Below, in pieces: positions 6,984 through 12,725 of a stretch of DNA of 12,725 bases. A program made the position numbers and the translations under genes. Position 1 is the stretch's first letter. The number at the start of each line of letters is the position of its first letter. The notes beneath the pieces were generated by a model, which worked only from the letters and a program-made list of their open reading frames with translations, searched no databases and had not been told where the DNA came from. The DNA is from Nitrosopumilaceae archaeon (lineage in GTDB: Archaea; Thermoproteota; Nitrososphaeria; Nitrososphaerales; Nitrosopumilaceae): the NCBI GenBank assembly GCA_030697975.1, contig JAUYOQ010000102.1:1-12725 (forward strand). Reading direction: 5' to 3'.

Positions 6984-7592
6984 TTAAGCCTTTAGTAGTG
7001 TGATTTCTGCTTCAGCGGTTCTTACTAGCTTTACCTTTTCTAGGCCAACATGTCTTATTCGAATTACCTTTTTGGCAGCTGCCATGATATCAGAGTTTAT
7101 CTTTCCATAGCAGGTTGCCTGGACAAACTGATCAATGCTCATTTGAGGAATTGTCTTGTTCATGACATCGTGGGCAATCAACCTTAATGCATGCATTCTT
7201 GAGGAGTTGAGCGGCTTGTGTGTTAGTGCTATGATCTTTATTCTAAAGATGTGGCCATCCTTTGTTTTGCATTCTGTGATGTAGCTTATCTTTGTAGAGC
7301 CACGTCTTATCAGGCTACGCAAAAACTCTTTTGCATATTCATAACGCTTGAAAATTGTAGTTGCCTTTTCTCCTTCTACTTTGTCTATTTGAAAATAGAT
7401 CTTGTACTGGTACTGAGAGGGGTCCCCTTTTAGAATATCAAACAAGGTAACCTCGATTACTCTCCCCCTTGCATGTTCATCATCTGTTATTGGAATGTAT
7501 GCAATTGGAATGTTGTTAAACGAGTCAGGGGCGTATACTGTAATCCATTTTTTTTCACGCCACTTGTCCTTTACCTTTGTTTTTCGTGCCAA
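6984..7592 (-). CDS. rps3ae: 30S ribosomal protein eS1 (S3Ae)
   Basis: The 202-residue protein is the archaeal/eukaryotic small-subunit protein eS1, called S3Ae. It begins ARKTKVKDKWREKKW, then shows the family segments VYAPDSFNNIPIA, ARGRVIEVTLFDI, FQIDKVEG, SLIRRGSTKI, KTKDGHIFRIKIIALT and HALRLIAHDVM. Length matches the family. It acts at the platform of the 30S subunit near the mRNA exit. The start is a TTG at 7590-7592, inferred from the conserved N-terminus (no ATG or GTG is available at that position). A TATA-like box at 7614-7624 lies about 27 nt upstream, and a weak AAAGGT sits at about 7604-7609. It is 40 nt downstream of serS and 31 nt upstream of the COG1325 gene. Confidence 0.96.
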   Translation of the reverse strand: MARKTKVKDKWREKKWITVYAPDSFNNIPIAYIPITDDEHARGRVIEVTLFDILKGDPSQYQYKIYFQIDKVEGEKATTIFKRYEYAKEFLRSLIRRGSTKISYITECKTKDGHIFRIKIIALTHKPLNSSRMHALRLIAHDVMNKTIPQMSIDQFVQATCYGKINSDIMAAAKKVIRIRHVGLEKVKLVRTAEAEITLLKA

Positions 7593-7613
7593 TCAATATC
7601 CGACCTTTGAACC

Positions 7614-7624
7614 CAAAATATAAG
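7614..7624 (-). promoter_or_regulatory. Internal TATA box before eS1 gene
   Basis: The minus-strand run cttatatttt in the 40-nt gap after serS is centred about 27 nt before the TTG start of eS1. It suggests a second promoter inside the ribosomal block, letting eS1 be expressed above the level of the upstream genes. Confidence 0.42.
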
Positions 7625-7632
7625 TTGTGGCC

Positions 7633-8895
7633 CTAGATTGTACTTTTTCCAAAATACTTTTGTAAAACTTGAGGCACCAAAATATGTCCATCTTTTGTCT
7701 GAAAGTTTTCCATAATTGCAACAAGTGTCCTTGATGTTGCAACAAGTGTGCTGTTTAGAGTATGAAGATATTTTGTTGGCTCATTTGTCTTGTCACGGAA
7801 TCGGATCATTAGTCTTCTTGCCTGATAGTCCAAGCAGTTTGAACATGAAACTATCTCGCGATACGCATCTTGTCCTGCCATCCAAACTTCGATATCGTAT
7901 GTTTTTGCAGAAATTTTTCCCATGTCTCCGCTTGACAACAGCATAACTCTGTATGGGATTCCAAGCTTTTGGTAGAACTCTTCTGCAACTGATAGCATCT
8001 TTTCATGCTCCTTCCAAGAGTCTTCTGGCCTTGAAAAGACAAACTGCTCTACTTTTTCAAACTGGTGTACGCGAAATATTCCCTTTTGATCACGTCCGTG
8101 CGCACCAGCCTCTTTTCTAAAACACGGGCTTATGCCAGCATATCGTATTGGCAGATGATTTCCCTCAAGTATCTCGTCTGAATGCATTGAAACAAGCGCA
8201 TGCTCTGATGTCCCAATAAGGTAGAGATCCTCGTCTTGGATTTTGTAAATTACATTTTCAAAGTCTTCTGCAATTATTGCCCCATCCATCGAAGCTTTGT
8301 TGATCATAAATGGAGGCTGGACAAGTGTGTACTTTTTTTCTGATAAAAAGTCAAGTGCATAGTTTATCAGTGCCTGGTTTAGCCTTACTAGATCATTTTT
8401 TAGAGCATAGAATCTAGCTCCTGCAATTTTTGCGGCTCGCTCAAGATCCACAAGATCAAGGCTTTGCGAAAAGTCAATGTGGTCCTTTACCTTAAAATCA
8501 AACTGTGGAATTTTTCCCCACTTTCTTATCTCCTTGTTTGATGCCGCATCAGGACCAACTGGAACAGACTCTTGAATCAAATTCGGTATGGTAAATGCAA
8601 GCTTGGTGTACTGTGTTTCTATTTTGTTTTGATCTGATTCCAGTTTTTCAAGCTCGGCTGATACTTTTTTCATCTCATCAAGAAGCGATGATGTGTCTTT
8701 TCCTTCCTTTTTTGATTTTCCAATCTCTAATGATATGTCATTTCTTTTTTTCCTGAGCTCATCTGTTTTGATGATTAGCTCGCGCTTTTGCTTGTCTAGT
8801 TTGATTAGTGCATCCAAGTCAAAGTCGACGGCTCGGGCCTTTAGCATGCTGCGAATCTTGTCAGGCTCCTCTCGAAGAATTTTAGGATCAAGCAT
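7633..8895 (-). CDS. serS: Seryl-tRNA synthetase
   Basis: The 420-residue class II synthetase charges tRNA-Ser with serine through seryl-adenylate. Residues 1-110 form the N-terminal tRNA-binding arm, with a long antiparallel coiled coil (about 28-100) rich in Lys/Glu/Leu. The catalytic domain has motif 1 around YTLVQPPFMINK (189-200), the serine-binding TSE in GTSEHALVS (228-236), motif 2 FRKEAGAHGRDQ with FRVHQFEKVE (259-283), and motif 3 NSTLVATSRTLVAIMENFQ (381-399). The NSTLVAT form of motif 3 is the archaeal/eukaryotic variant; bacteria usually have NGSxLAVGR. It is the common SerRS, not the rare methanogen type. Its ATG overlaps the Pcc1 stop in TAATG. It is the least expected member of an otherwise S15/RecJ/Pcc1/S3Ae block. 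Confidence 0.97.
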   Translation of the reverse strand: MLDPKILREEPDKIRSMLKARAVDFDLDALIKLDKQKRELIIKTDELRKKRNDISLEIGKSKKEGKDTSSLLDEMKKVSAELEKLESDQNKIETQYTKLAFTIPNLIQESVPVGPDAASNKEIRKWGKIPQFDFKVKDHIDFSQSLDLVDLERAAKIAGARFYALKNDLVRLNQALINYALDFLSEKKYTLVQPPFMINKASMDGAIIAEDFENVIYKIQDEDLYLIGTSEHALVSMHSDEILEGNHLPIRYAGISPCFRKEAGAHGRDQKGIFRVHQFEKVEQFVFSRPEDSWKEHEKMLSVAEEFYQKLGIPYRVMLLSSGDMGKISAKTYDIEVWMAGQDAYREIVSCSNCLDYQARRLMIRFRDKTNEPTKYLHTLNSTLVATSRTLVAIMENFQTKDGHILVPQVLQKYFGKSTI

Positions 8896-9134
8896 TATTC
8901 TATCACTTTGAGCGAAACTTGAACGTGCTCTAGAACCTCATCTATTGTAGCAATCATTTTTTTCATGTTATCTTGACCTTGAAAAATAAAAACAAGTTTG
9001 TTATCAACATTTTCTATTTGCAGTGACAAGTTTTCTGGAAAGTTGACATTGTCAGGCTCTAGTGCACTTTTTACTGCCTGTGCTTTTTGAGCTGAAATGT
9101 TATTGATGGTAATCTTAACCTTGCACGCTAACAT
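8895..9134 (-). CDS. pcc1: KEOPS complex subunit Pcc1
   Basis: A 79-residue protein with the Pcc1 pattern: beta strand CKVKITINN, helix SAQKAQAVKSALEPDN (residues 14-29), paired strands LSLQIENVDNKLVFIFQ, and a C-terminal helix with KKMIATIDEVLEHVQVSL. Pcc1 dimerises and bridges Kae1 in the KEOPS complex, which makes the t6A modification at position 37 of ANN-decoding tRNAs. I start at the ATG 9132-9134 because the conserved strand follows directly; an in-frame ATG at 9161 would add nine unrelated residues and deepen the overlap. The start lies inside the end of the RecJ-like gene (20-nt overlap), and the stop overlaps serS. The placement next to S15, RecJ-like and S3Ae genes is a known archaeal arrangement. 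Confidence 0.88.
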   Translation of the reverse strand: MLACKVKITINNISAQKAQAVKSALEPDNVNFPENLSLQIENVDNKLVFIFQGQDNMKKMIATIDEVLEHVQVSLKVIE

Positions 9135-10518
9135 TGGCTTCCAAATAGTCCAAAAACCCATCCAATTTGTCTTTAGCTATTCTTGCACCTGCGGCCATGT
9201 CATGGCCACCGCCAACACCATCAAACTTTTCTGCGCCTTCCCTCATGAGTGCGCTTAGGTTAACTTTGGACTTGCAGCCCATTGATTTTCTTGATGAAAA
9301 CTTGACTGTGCCTTCCTCTCCATTTGTTCGCAAAATTACAATCTTTCCAACATTTTTTGGAGACCCAGCAAGAAGAGATGAAATTGTTCCACTCATTGTC
9401 TCAGGGATTAGTCCATCGCCATTTACCATCATGTATTTTTCAGAATCAGAAATTCTCCATCGTTCAGTTGATAAAACATTCATGTAGTCTCGAATCATTT
9501 TTCTATAGCCTAAGAGAATTTTTTCGCCTTCCTGCAACATTTTTGTTCTATCGCCCATGCAGATTGCGATCCCAACTCCTGCCCTCTGTATTCTACCACA
9601 AGAGTTTAACATAGTTGAAAATTCCCTACAGTCTCGCAGAAAGCTTCGCTTGTCCTCTTTTGGAAACGTGTAGGTATAACCAATGAGTTCAGACATTATC
9701 TCTGTTGCATTTTTTCCTGTCGTGTACTTTGTAATTGCCTCAATTACTGTCCTTTTTTCTTCCTCTGTCAGTTCTGCTGGAACACGCCACCTTGCACCTT
9801 CCTTTAGCTTGATTTTTGCCGAGCTTAGCAAAGAAAAACATGTATCACGATTCCATGTCAGTCCTTCAATGAAGGGCTGTGATGTAAAGGCTAGCGCATC
9901 AGGCAACGGCCTCGTTTCACGTCCAGCTAAAAGCAGATCAAGATCAATGTTTAGCTGACCCGAGTTTTTTGCAATGCTTGCAATCTCGGCGTTTGGCCCA
10001 GTAAATGATTTTTTTTCACCTTGGTCTTGCCTGTCACCAAGTGCAGAGACTACAGCAATTGCAGCAAGGTCTGAATTTCTGTTATCAAGTGTTTTTGCTG
10101 CAAGAAACGCCATTCCGCCTGCGCTGATTTGAGTGCCGCCATCAATTCCATACTTCCAAGCGTTGATCACTCTATCATTTTCAAACTCCTCTTTTGGTAT
10201 CTGGTGATGATCAAGGACAAACCAGTTGTCGCCTAGTTTTTCATCCAAGTCTTTTGCAAATCCGCCTCCAAGATCTGTGATAACATGAAAATCTCTTACA
10301 TCTTTTTGCAGGTTTGCAATCACGTTTTTGTTAATTTCAGGAAAAGTTCTGACTGTACATTTTGCCCCAGCTCGGATTAGCGCCTTTGTTATGATGCTGC
10401 CAGACGTTATCCCGTCACAGTCGATATGCGTTACAACAAAAATGCTTTTTCCAGATCTTATGCAATCAGAAATCTTGTTTTCAAAATTATCTAGTGCGTC
10501 ATCCAGTGCTTTTGACAT
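9115..10518 (-). CDS. Archaeal RecJ-like DHH/DHHA1 phosphoesterase (GAN-type nuclease)
   Basis: A 467-residue soluble protein of the DHH superfamily. The DHH domain has THIDCDGITSG (D33-C-D-G36, motif I), the ITDLGGG aspartate D82, and FVLDHHQIP with D103-H104-H105 (motif III), which bind the two catalytic metals. The C-terminal DHHA1 domain has the substrate-binding motif GGGHDMAAG at 436-444. Archaeal proteins of this kind are RecJ / Cdc45 relatives; the thermococcal member GAN binds GINS in the replisome and degrades single strands. Whether this protein has exonuclease activity or works mainly as a Cdc45-like factor cannot be read from the motifs, but all catalytic residues look intact. 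The ATG overlaps the uS15 stop (TAATG) and the end overlaps pcc1, so it is tightly coupled to both. Confidence 0.93.
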   Translation of the reverse strand: MSKALDDALDNFENKISDCIRSGKSIFVVTHIDCDGITSGSIITKALIRAGAKCTVRTFPEINKNVIANLQKDVRDFHVITDLGGGFAKDLDEKLGDNWFVLDHHQIPKEEFENDRVINAWKYGIDGGTQISAGGMAFLAAKTLDNRNSDLAAIAVVSALGDRQDQGEKKSFTGPNAEIASIAKNSGQLNIDLDLLLAGRETRPLPDALAFTSQPFIEGLTWNRDTCFSLLSSAKIKLKEGARWRVPAELTEEEKRTVIEAITKYTTGKNATEIMSELIGYTYTFPKEDKRSFLRDCREFSTMLNSCGRIQRAGVGIAICMGDRTKMLQEGEKILLGYRKMIRDYMNVLSTERWRISDSEKYMMVNGDGLIPETMSGTISSLLAGSPKNVGKIVILRTNGEEGTVKFSSRKSMGCKSKVNLSALMREGAEKFDGVGGGHDMAAGARIAKDKLDGFLDYLEANVSVQG

Positions 10519-10967
10519 TACTCAAGTTGGGCAACCACTGACTTATATTTCCAGTTTTTAGGTATGGTGCCAATTTTTTTATAGTATGTTGTAAGTCTGT
10601 GGATTTTAGCTTCGATTAGCTCAAGCGATCTGACATTTCGATTATCTGACTTGTTTGTCTTGAGATGTTTTTGAAGACCAAGTGCTTTTTTGAGTATGTT
10701 GTTTAGATCTTCTGGGAGCTCAGGTCTTAGGTTGTTTTGGTTTAATACTTCGCTGACTGTTTTTTTTGTGATCGGTCTTGCAAGTGGGATCGAGTGTTGA
10801 TCGCGCAGCTTGATTCCAATCTGACTTGCAGTAAGACCCTCTTTGCCATATTTTACGATTAGATCCTCTACATCTTTTGGACTAAGTGAGATCCATGACG
10901 GTACTCTCAAAGTGGTAGGTCGAGTAGAGTGTGACTTTCCATGATTGTGGGTATGAATACGTCCCAT
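10518..10967 (-). CDS. rps15: 30S ribosomal protein uS15
   Basis: A 149-residue protein matching archaeal/eukaryotic uS15. The basic N-terminus MGRIHTHNHGKSHSTRP, which bacterial S15 lacks, is followed by WISLSPKDVEDLIVKYGKEG, the ASQIGIKLRDQHSIP segment, and the RNA-binding helical core (about 90-145) with LEAK-type RSLELIEAKIHRLTTYYKK. It binds 16S rRNA in the platform early in 30S assembly. I start at the ATG 10965-10967, where the family begins; an upstream in-frame ATG at 10997 would add ten non-conserved residues. Candidate TATA runs on the minus strand are at 10991-11002 (leaderless spacing) and 11006-11014. It is the first gene of the block that runs to at least serS. Confidence 0.95.
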   Translation of the reverse strand: MGRIHTHNHGKSHSTRPTTLRVPSWISLSPKDVEDLIVKYGKEGLTASQIGIKLRDQHSIPLARPITKKTVSEVLNQNNLRPELPEDLNNILKKALGLQKHLKTNKSDNRNVRSLELIEAKIHRLTTYYKKIGTIPKNWKYKSVVAQLE

Positions 10968-11014
10968 TACACAAGCCGTGACTTGCAGAACAAACATAAA
11001 CCTTACTTAAAAAA

Positions 11015-11041
11015 CCTGTAAAAATTCAAAAATTGCACAGG
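11015..11041. repeat. Short inverted repeat in divergent promoter region
   Basis: CCTGT at 11015-11019 and ACAGG at 11037-11041 form a five-base inverted repeat with centres 22 bases apart, about two helical turns. It lies between the uS15 promoter and the TATA box of the small membrane protein gene. Could be an operator; could be chance in an A/T-rich spacer. Confidence 0.25.
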
Positions 11042-11046
11042 AGAAA

Positions 11047-11057
11047 AAAGTTAAATA
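11047..11057 (+). promoter_or_regulatory. TATA box for 107-aa membrane protein gene
   Basis: A purine-rich gaaaaaag followed by ttaaatag looks like a BRE/TATA pair. The expected transcription start is around 11080, leaving a short leader that contains aggt about 8 nt before the ATG, a partial Shine-Dalgarno. Confidence 0.5.
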
Positions 11058-11091
11058 GCAACTGGGGGCATTCCAACAACAGGTAAACGAT

Positions 11092-11415
11092 ATGAACAAG
11101 TTCGCATTATTTGGAACTCTAATTGCCACACTGATAGCTGCAGGATCTATTGCGCCAGCATTTGCCCAGTATATGGGAAGCGTTGGAGAAGGTGGCGAAA
11201 CGGGTGCCAGTACACTTGAGGAAACACTAAAACTTGCAAGAGCAAAAGTTGACAAGGCAGCAGAAAACCCATCTACAGGTTCAGGTACTCCATACTTGGC
11301 AGCTGACGGTGTGCTAGGCGCATCTGCAATTGCAGGTGCAGTCTTTGGTGGCATTGCAATTGCCTTTTTCACAAAGGCAAAAAGAGGCAAATATGCTGCC
11401 CAAGGCAGAGGATAA
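11092..11415 (+). CDS. Small exported membrane protein, 107 aa
   Basis: The protein starts with a signal peptide (MNKFALFGTLIATLIAAGSIAPAFA, cleavage likely after AFA at about residue 25). A short extracytoplasmic part with a Gly-rich VGEGGETGAS stretch and a charged helix EETLKLARAKVDKAAE follows. At about 74-93 is a transmembrane helix (LGASAIAGAVFGGIAIAFF), and the basic tail TKAKRGKYAAQGRG should face the cytoplasm. This type I topology suits a small helper subunit of a membrane enzyme. It has a good TATA box, a partial Shine-Dalgarno and a T-rich terminator, so it looks like a strongly expressed single gene next to a second small membrane gene. AmoY of archaeal ammonia monooxygenase is one idea from memory of its general description; a small respiratory-complex subunit is another. 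Neither is shown by the sequence. Confidence 0.85.
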   Translation: MNKFALFGTLIATLIAAGSIAPAFAQYMGSVGEGGETGASTLEETLKLARAKVDKAAENPSTGSGTPYLAADGVLGASAIAGAVFGGIAIAFFTKAKRGKYAAQGRG

Positions 11416-11423
11416 AACAAAAC

Positions 11424-11452
11424 CTTTCCTTTTCTTATTTTATTATTTTTTA
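11424..11452 (+). terminator. T-rich terminator after 107-aa gene
   Basis: A succession of T-runs (cctttccttttcttattttattatttttt) starts about 10 nt after the stop codon, typical of archaeal intrinsic termination without a strong hairpin. Confidence 0.6.
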
Positions 11453-11463
11453 AATAACCCAGT

Positions 11464-11510
11464 GTGCGATCTAGTTGGTTTTTACAGCCAGAGAAATGTA
11501 TATATCGCAC
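11464..11510. repeat. 7-bp inverted repeat flanking a TATA box
   Basis: GTGCGAT at 11464-11470 and its exact reverse complement ATCGCAC at 11504-11510 bracket the region holding the TATA box (11497-11505). The right arm overlaps the TATA edge and the left arm is about 40 bases away centre to centre. The right arm also begins a CACGTG palindrome (11508-11513). The placement suits an operator pair, but no regulator is known here. Confidence 0.4.
11497..11505 (+). promoter_or_regulatory. TATA box for 89-aa membrane protein gene
   Basis: The run tgtatatat centres on 11502, 29 nt before the ATG at 11531. The message is therefore probably leaderless or nearly so, and separately transcribed from the upstream gene. 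Confidence 0.6.
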
Positions 11511-11530
11511 GTGTTTAGTTCTGTTAACTA

Positions 11531-11800
11531 ATGATTTCCATATTCAGCACGTTCTTAAGTATGCTGTCTTCAGTCACACTACAACTCGGACCAAACTATG
11601 ACCCATTATTCTACGATGTTATGGTTTACATCTTTGGAACAATGATGTTTACAATATTCTTGCTTGGAATGATCGCATATTGGTTGCGTGTCCACGGTTG
11701 GTCATACAAAGATACTCGTGAGAGATGGGTCGATGAACTAGACAAACACTTTGAAAGAGAAGGTGTAGGTCTGATACCAGACAACGGAAAATACTGGTAA
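11531..11800 (+). CDS. Small membrane protein, 89 aa, candidate enzyme-complex subunit
   Basis: The 89-residue protein has a hydrophobic N-terminus (ISIFSTFLSMLSSVTL, residues 2-17) that could be a signal or anchor. A short polar piece LGPNYDPLFYDV follows, then a strong transmembrane helix at about 31-50 (MVYIFGTMMFTIFLLGMIAYWL) with RVHGW on its far side. The C-terminal 35 residues are charged and soluble (DTRERWVDELDKHFEREGVG...). The compact, highly structured look, leaderless promoter and following T-rich terminator suggest a well-expressed subunit of a membrane complex. Together with the 107-residue gene it may correspond to the AmoY/AmoZ pair of archaeal ammonia monooxygenase, or to an AmoX-like or respiratory small subunit; this is inference without alignment. 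No catalytic motif is visible. Confidence 0.85.
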   Translation: MISIFSTFLSMLSSVTLQLGPNYDPLFYDVMVYIFGTMMFTIFLLGMIAYWLRVHGWSYKDTRERWVDELDKHFEREGVGLIPDNGKYW

Positions 11801-11806
11801 ATCCAA

Positions 11807-11826
11807 TTCTTTTCTTTTCATTATTT
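11807..11826 (+). terminator. T-rich terminator after 89-aa gene
   Basis: The T-rich run attcttttcttttcattatt starts a few bases after the stop at 11800. The complementary strand is A-rich, so it serves only the plus-strand gene in this convergent gap. Confidence 0.55.
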
Positions 11827-11839
11827 ACAATTCTACTAG

Positions 11840-12379
11840 CTAGTTTTCTGGTGGCAAAAAGTCGGTATCCTTTGACTGATCATAGGCCTTTGTTGTAAAC
11901 TCGGCTTTGTAGTGGTATCCATCAACAAATGGCGCATTGATGCCTTGTGGACTTTCAACATCATTTACCAAAATTCTTGATTTTAATTCATCCATGTCCC
12001 TCATTGGAAATCCATCTTTGTGGTATGTTGTCCAAGTCCAAAGAAAATGACCTATCTCAAAGGGAAACTCCTTTTCCCATTCTGCGTATATGACTCCATC
12101 ATTTGAAAGAGTATAAAGTGAGTGCTTACATCCATCATTGATTCCAATGTTTGCAGGGATCTCAGCCTTTTGTCCATCTACGTAGAGATCTAATGTAGCA
12201 GAAATTTTGTATGGCGTGTTTCTGTCATCTATGCAAACCTTTAGTGGGTTGTCTATGTTTAACCACTGCTGAACTGTCATACTTCCAACTCCAACGGCTA
12301 TTGCAATTCCTGCAGTTATTAGCAAAAACCTGAGTGTCTGTTTGCGTTTTGCAGGATCCCCCATCCCAGGCCAAATCAT
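11840..12379 (-). CDS. Membrane-anchored extracytoplasmic protein with IPANIGI-type domain, 179 aa
   Basis: A short basic N-terminus (MIWPGMGDPAKRKQ) precedes a single transmembrane helix (about 17-34, RFLLITAGIAIAVGVG); the rest is extracytoplasmic. Residues 59-120 contain SATLDLYVDGQKAEIPANIGI, a cysteine C84 and YTLSNDGVIYAEWEKEFPFEIGHFLWTW. This follows the layout of a widespread small extracellular domain with the pattern 'HAHLxIYVdGqxvxIPAnIGI ... C ... HTHD.sGiIHiE ... FTLGqFFdvW', known to me from bacteria and archaea. Here the histidines are replaced (SATLDLYV, YTLSND, VIYAE), so a metal site would be lost. A second cysteine, C49, may pair with C84. Function unknown. A TATA element at 12397-12407 fits a leaderless start at 12379. 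Confidence 0.85.
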   Translation of the reverse strand: MIWPGMGDPAKRKQTLRFLLITAGIAIAVGVGSMTVQQWLNIDNPLKVCIDDRNTPYKISATLDLYVDGQKAEIPANIGINDGCKHSLYTLSNDGVIYAEWEKEFPFEIGHFLWTWTTYHKDGFPMRDMDELKSRILVNDVESPQGINAPFVDGYHYKAEFTTKAYDQSKDTDFLPPEN

Positions 12380-12396
12380 TGGCTAAACTCCCTTAG

Positions 12397-12407
12397 AATT
12401 ACTTAAA
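12397..12407 (-). promoter_or_regulatory. TATA box for 179-aa anchored protein
   Basis: The minus-strand run tttaagtaatt is centred about 24-27 nt before the ATG at 12379, in the 40-nt gap after the partial gene, so this gene probably has its own promoter and a leaderless message. Confidence 0.45.
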
Positions 12408-12419
12408 GTCGTTTCTGTG

Positions 12420-12725
12420 TCATGAGTCAAGTTCTGTGATGACTTCAAGCATATCGCACTGGTCTTGATGATCAGCAAGGAAAAAGGTGATTTGATCAGA
12501 GTCGATTTCCATCCATTCTGATTCTCCCTTGTATGGGAGGTAGTCTTCGACAAATATGTTCTCAGGGCCTGAAAGCCTAACCAAAACTCGCTCCTTTTTG
12601 ACATTTAGGGAAAAGGGCAGTTTTAGGACTTTGCCGCGTCTTTGGTCTTGGATGTTAATGGTGTATTCCTGGCCATTAAAGTCGACTATACCTTTGAAAT
12701 AACTTTCATAGATATTGAGCTGTTT
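12420..12725 (-). CDS. Partial hypothetical protein (N-terminus outside window)
   Basis: Reading the minus strand from the window edge in this frame gives 101 residues and then TGA at 12420-12422, with no internal stop. The stretch reads like a real protein of alternating strands (GIVDFNGQEYTINIQDQRRGKVLKLPFSLNV in character, cut into smaller pieces here), with VLVRLSGPENIFVEDYLP and an acidic C-terminus QCDMLEVITELDS. There is no transmembrane segment or recognisable catalytic motif in the visible part. I do not recognise the family. Another frame of the same stretch is open for 73 codons but has a less protein-like composition, so this frame is preferred. It is 40 nt upstream of the anchored protein gene and may share its transcript. 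Confidence 0.65.
   Translation of the reverse strand, partial: KQLNIYESYFKGIVDFNGQEYTINIQDQRRGKVLKLPFSLNVKKERVLVRLSGPENIFVEDYLPYKGESEWMEIDSDQITFFLADHQDQCDMLEVITELDS

Noticed and set aside
9135..9161. A nine-residue longer Pcc1 from an upstream ATG at 9161.
   Set aside because: The extra residues are hydrophobic, outside the family pattern, and simply re-read the end of the RecJ-like gene.
11007..11510. A 167-codon minus-strand open frame over the small membrane protein gene.
   Set aside because: It is Ala/Pro/Ser-rich antisense of a gene with signal peptide, promoter and terminator on the plus strand.
12383..12604. A 73-codon minus-strand open frame near the right edge.
   Set aside because: The neighbouring frame stays open from the window edge to 12420 and gives a more protein-like sequence; this one is its shifted shadow.
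1..12725. CRISPR arrays, insertion sequences, transposase genes or integrase attachment sites.
   Set aside because: I saw no spaced direct repeats, no terminal inverted repeats with target duplications and no recombinase-like protein anywhere in the window.

Overview
The window is archaeal and most likely comes from an ammonia-oxidising thaumarchaeon (Nitrososphaerota, Nitrosopumilales-like). The evidence is the archaeal ribosomal proteins eS1/S3Ae and uS15, a KEOPS Pcc1 subunit, a DHH-family archaeal RecJ-like nuclease, a COG1325 RNA-binding protein and a geranylgeranyl-reductase-family flavoprotein typical of isoprenoid-lipid archaea. Gene starts also fit: many have an A/T-rich TATA box about 25-29 nt upstream of the start codon, as expected for leaderless archaeal transcripts. 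No gene diagnostic of ammonia oxidation is certain here, so genus-level placement is inference. Composition is moderately AT-rich; most sampled lines are about 35-40% GC.

Left part (1-2466): a partial secreted protein and a small Cys/His-rich protein on the minus strand, then one plus-strand gene, a fold-type-II PLP enzyme with a rhodanese-like tail and noticeably higher GC than its surroundings.

Middle (2500-6526): a two-gene MoxR-type AAA+ ATPase / von Willebrand A cassette joined by a TAATG overlap, then a geranylgeranyl-reductase-family flavoprotein, all on the minus strand. Upstream of the flavoprotein is a non-coding GC-rich island (about 6421-6508) ending in a T-run on the plus strand. 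It looks like a small structured RNA sharing a bidirectional TATA element with the flavoprotein gene.

Information-processing block (6527-10967, all minus strand, transcribed right to left): uS15, RecJ-like nuclease, Pcc1, seryl-tRNA synthetase, eS1/S3Ae, COG1325 protein. The first four are fused by overlaps (TAATG, 20 nt, TAATG). The last two each have their own candidate promoter in short gaps. The block links ribosome assembly, tRNA charging, tRNA t6A modification and DNA replication/repair.

Right part (10968-12725): two short plus-strand membrane proteins, each with its own promoter and T-rich terminator. Their pattern (one with signal peptide plus C-terminal helix, one with a single strong helix) resembles small subunits of a membrane enzyme; AmoY/AmoZ is a possibility I could not confirm. 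They face a membrane-anchored extracellular protein and a partial unrecognised protein on the minus strand.
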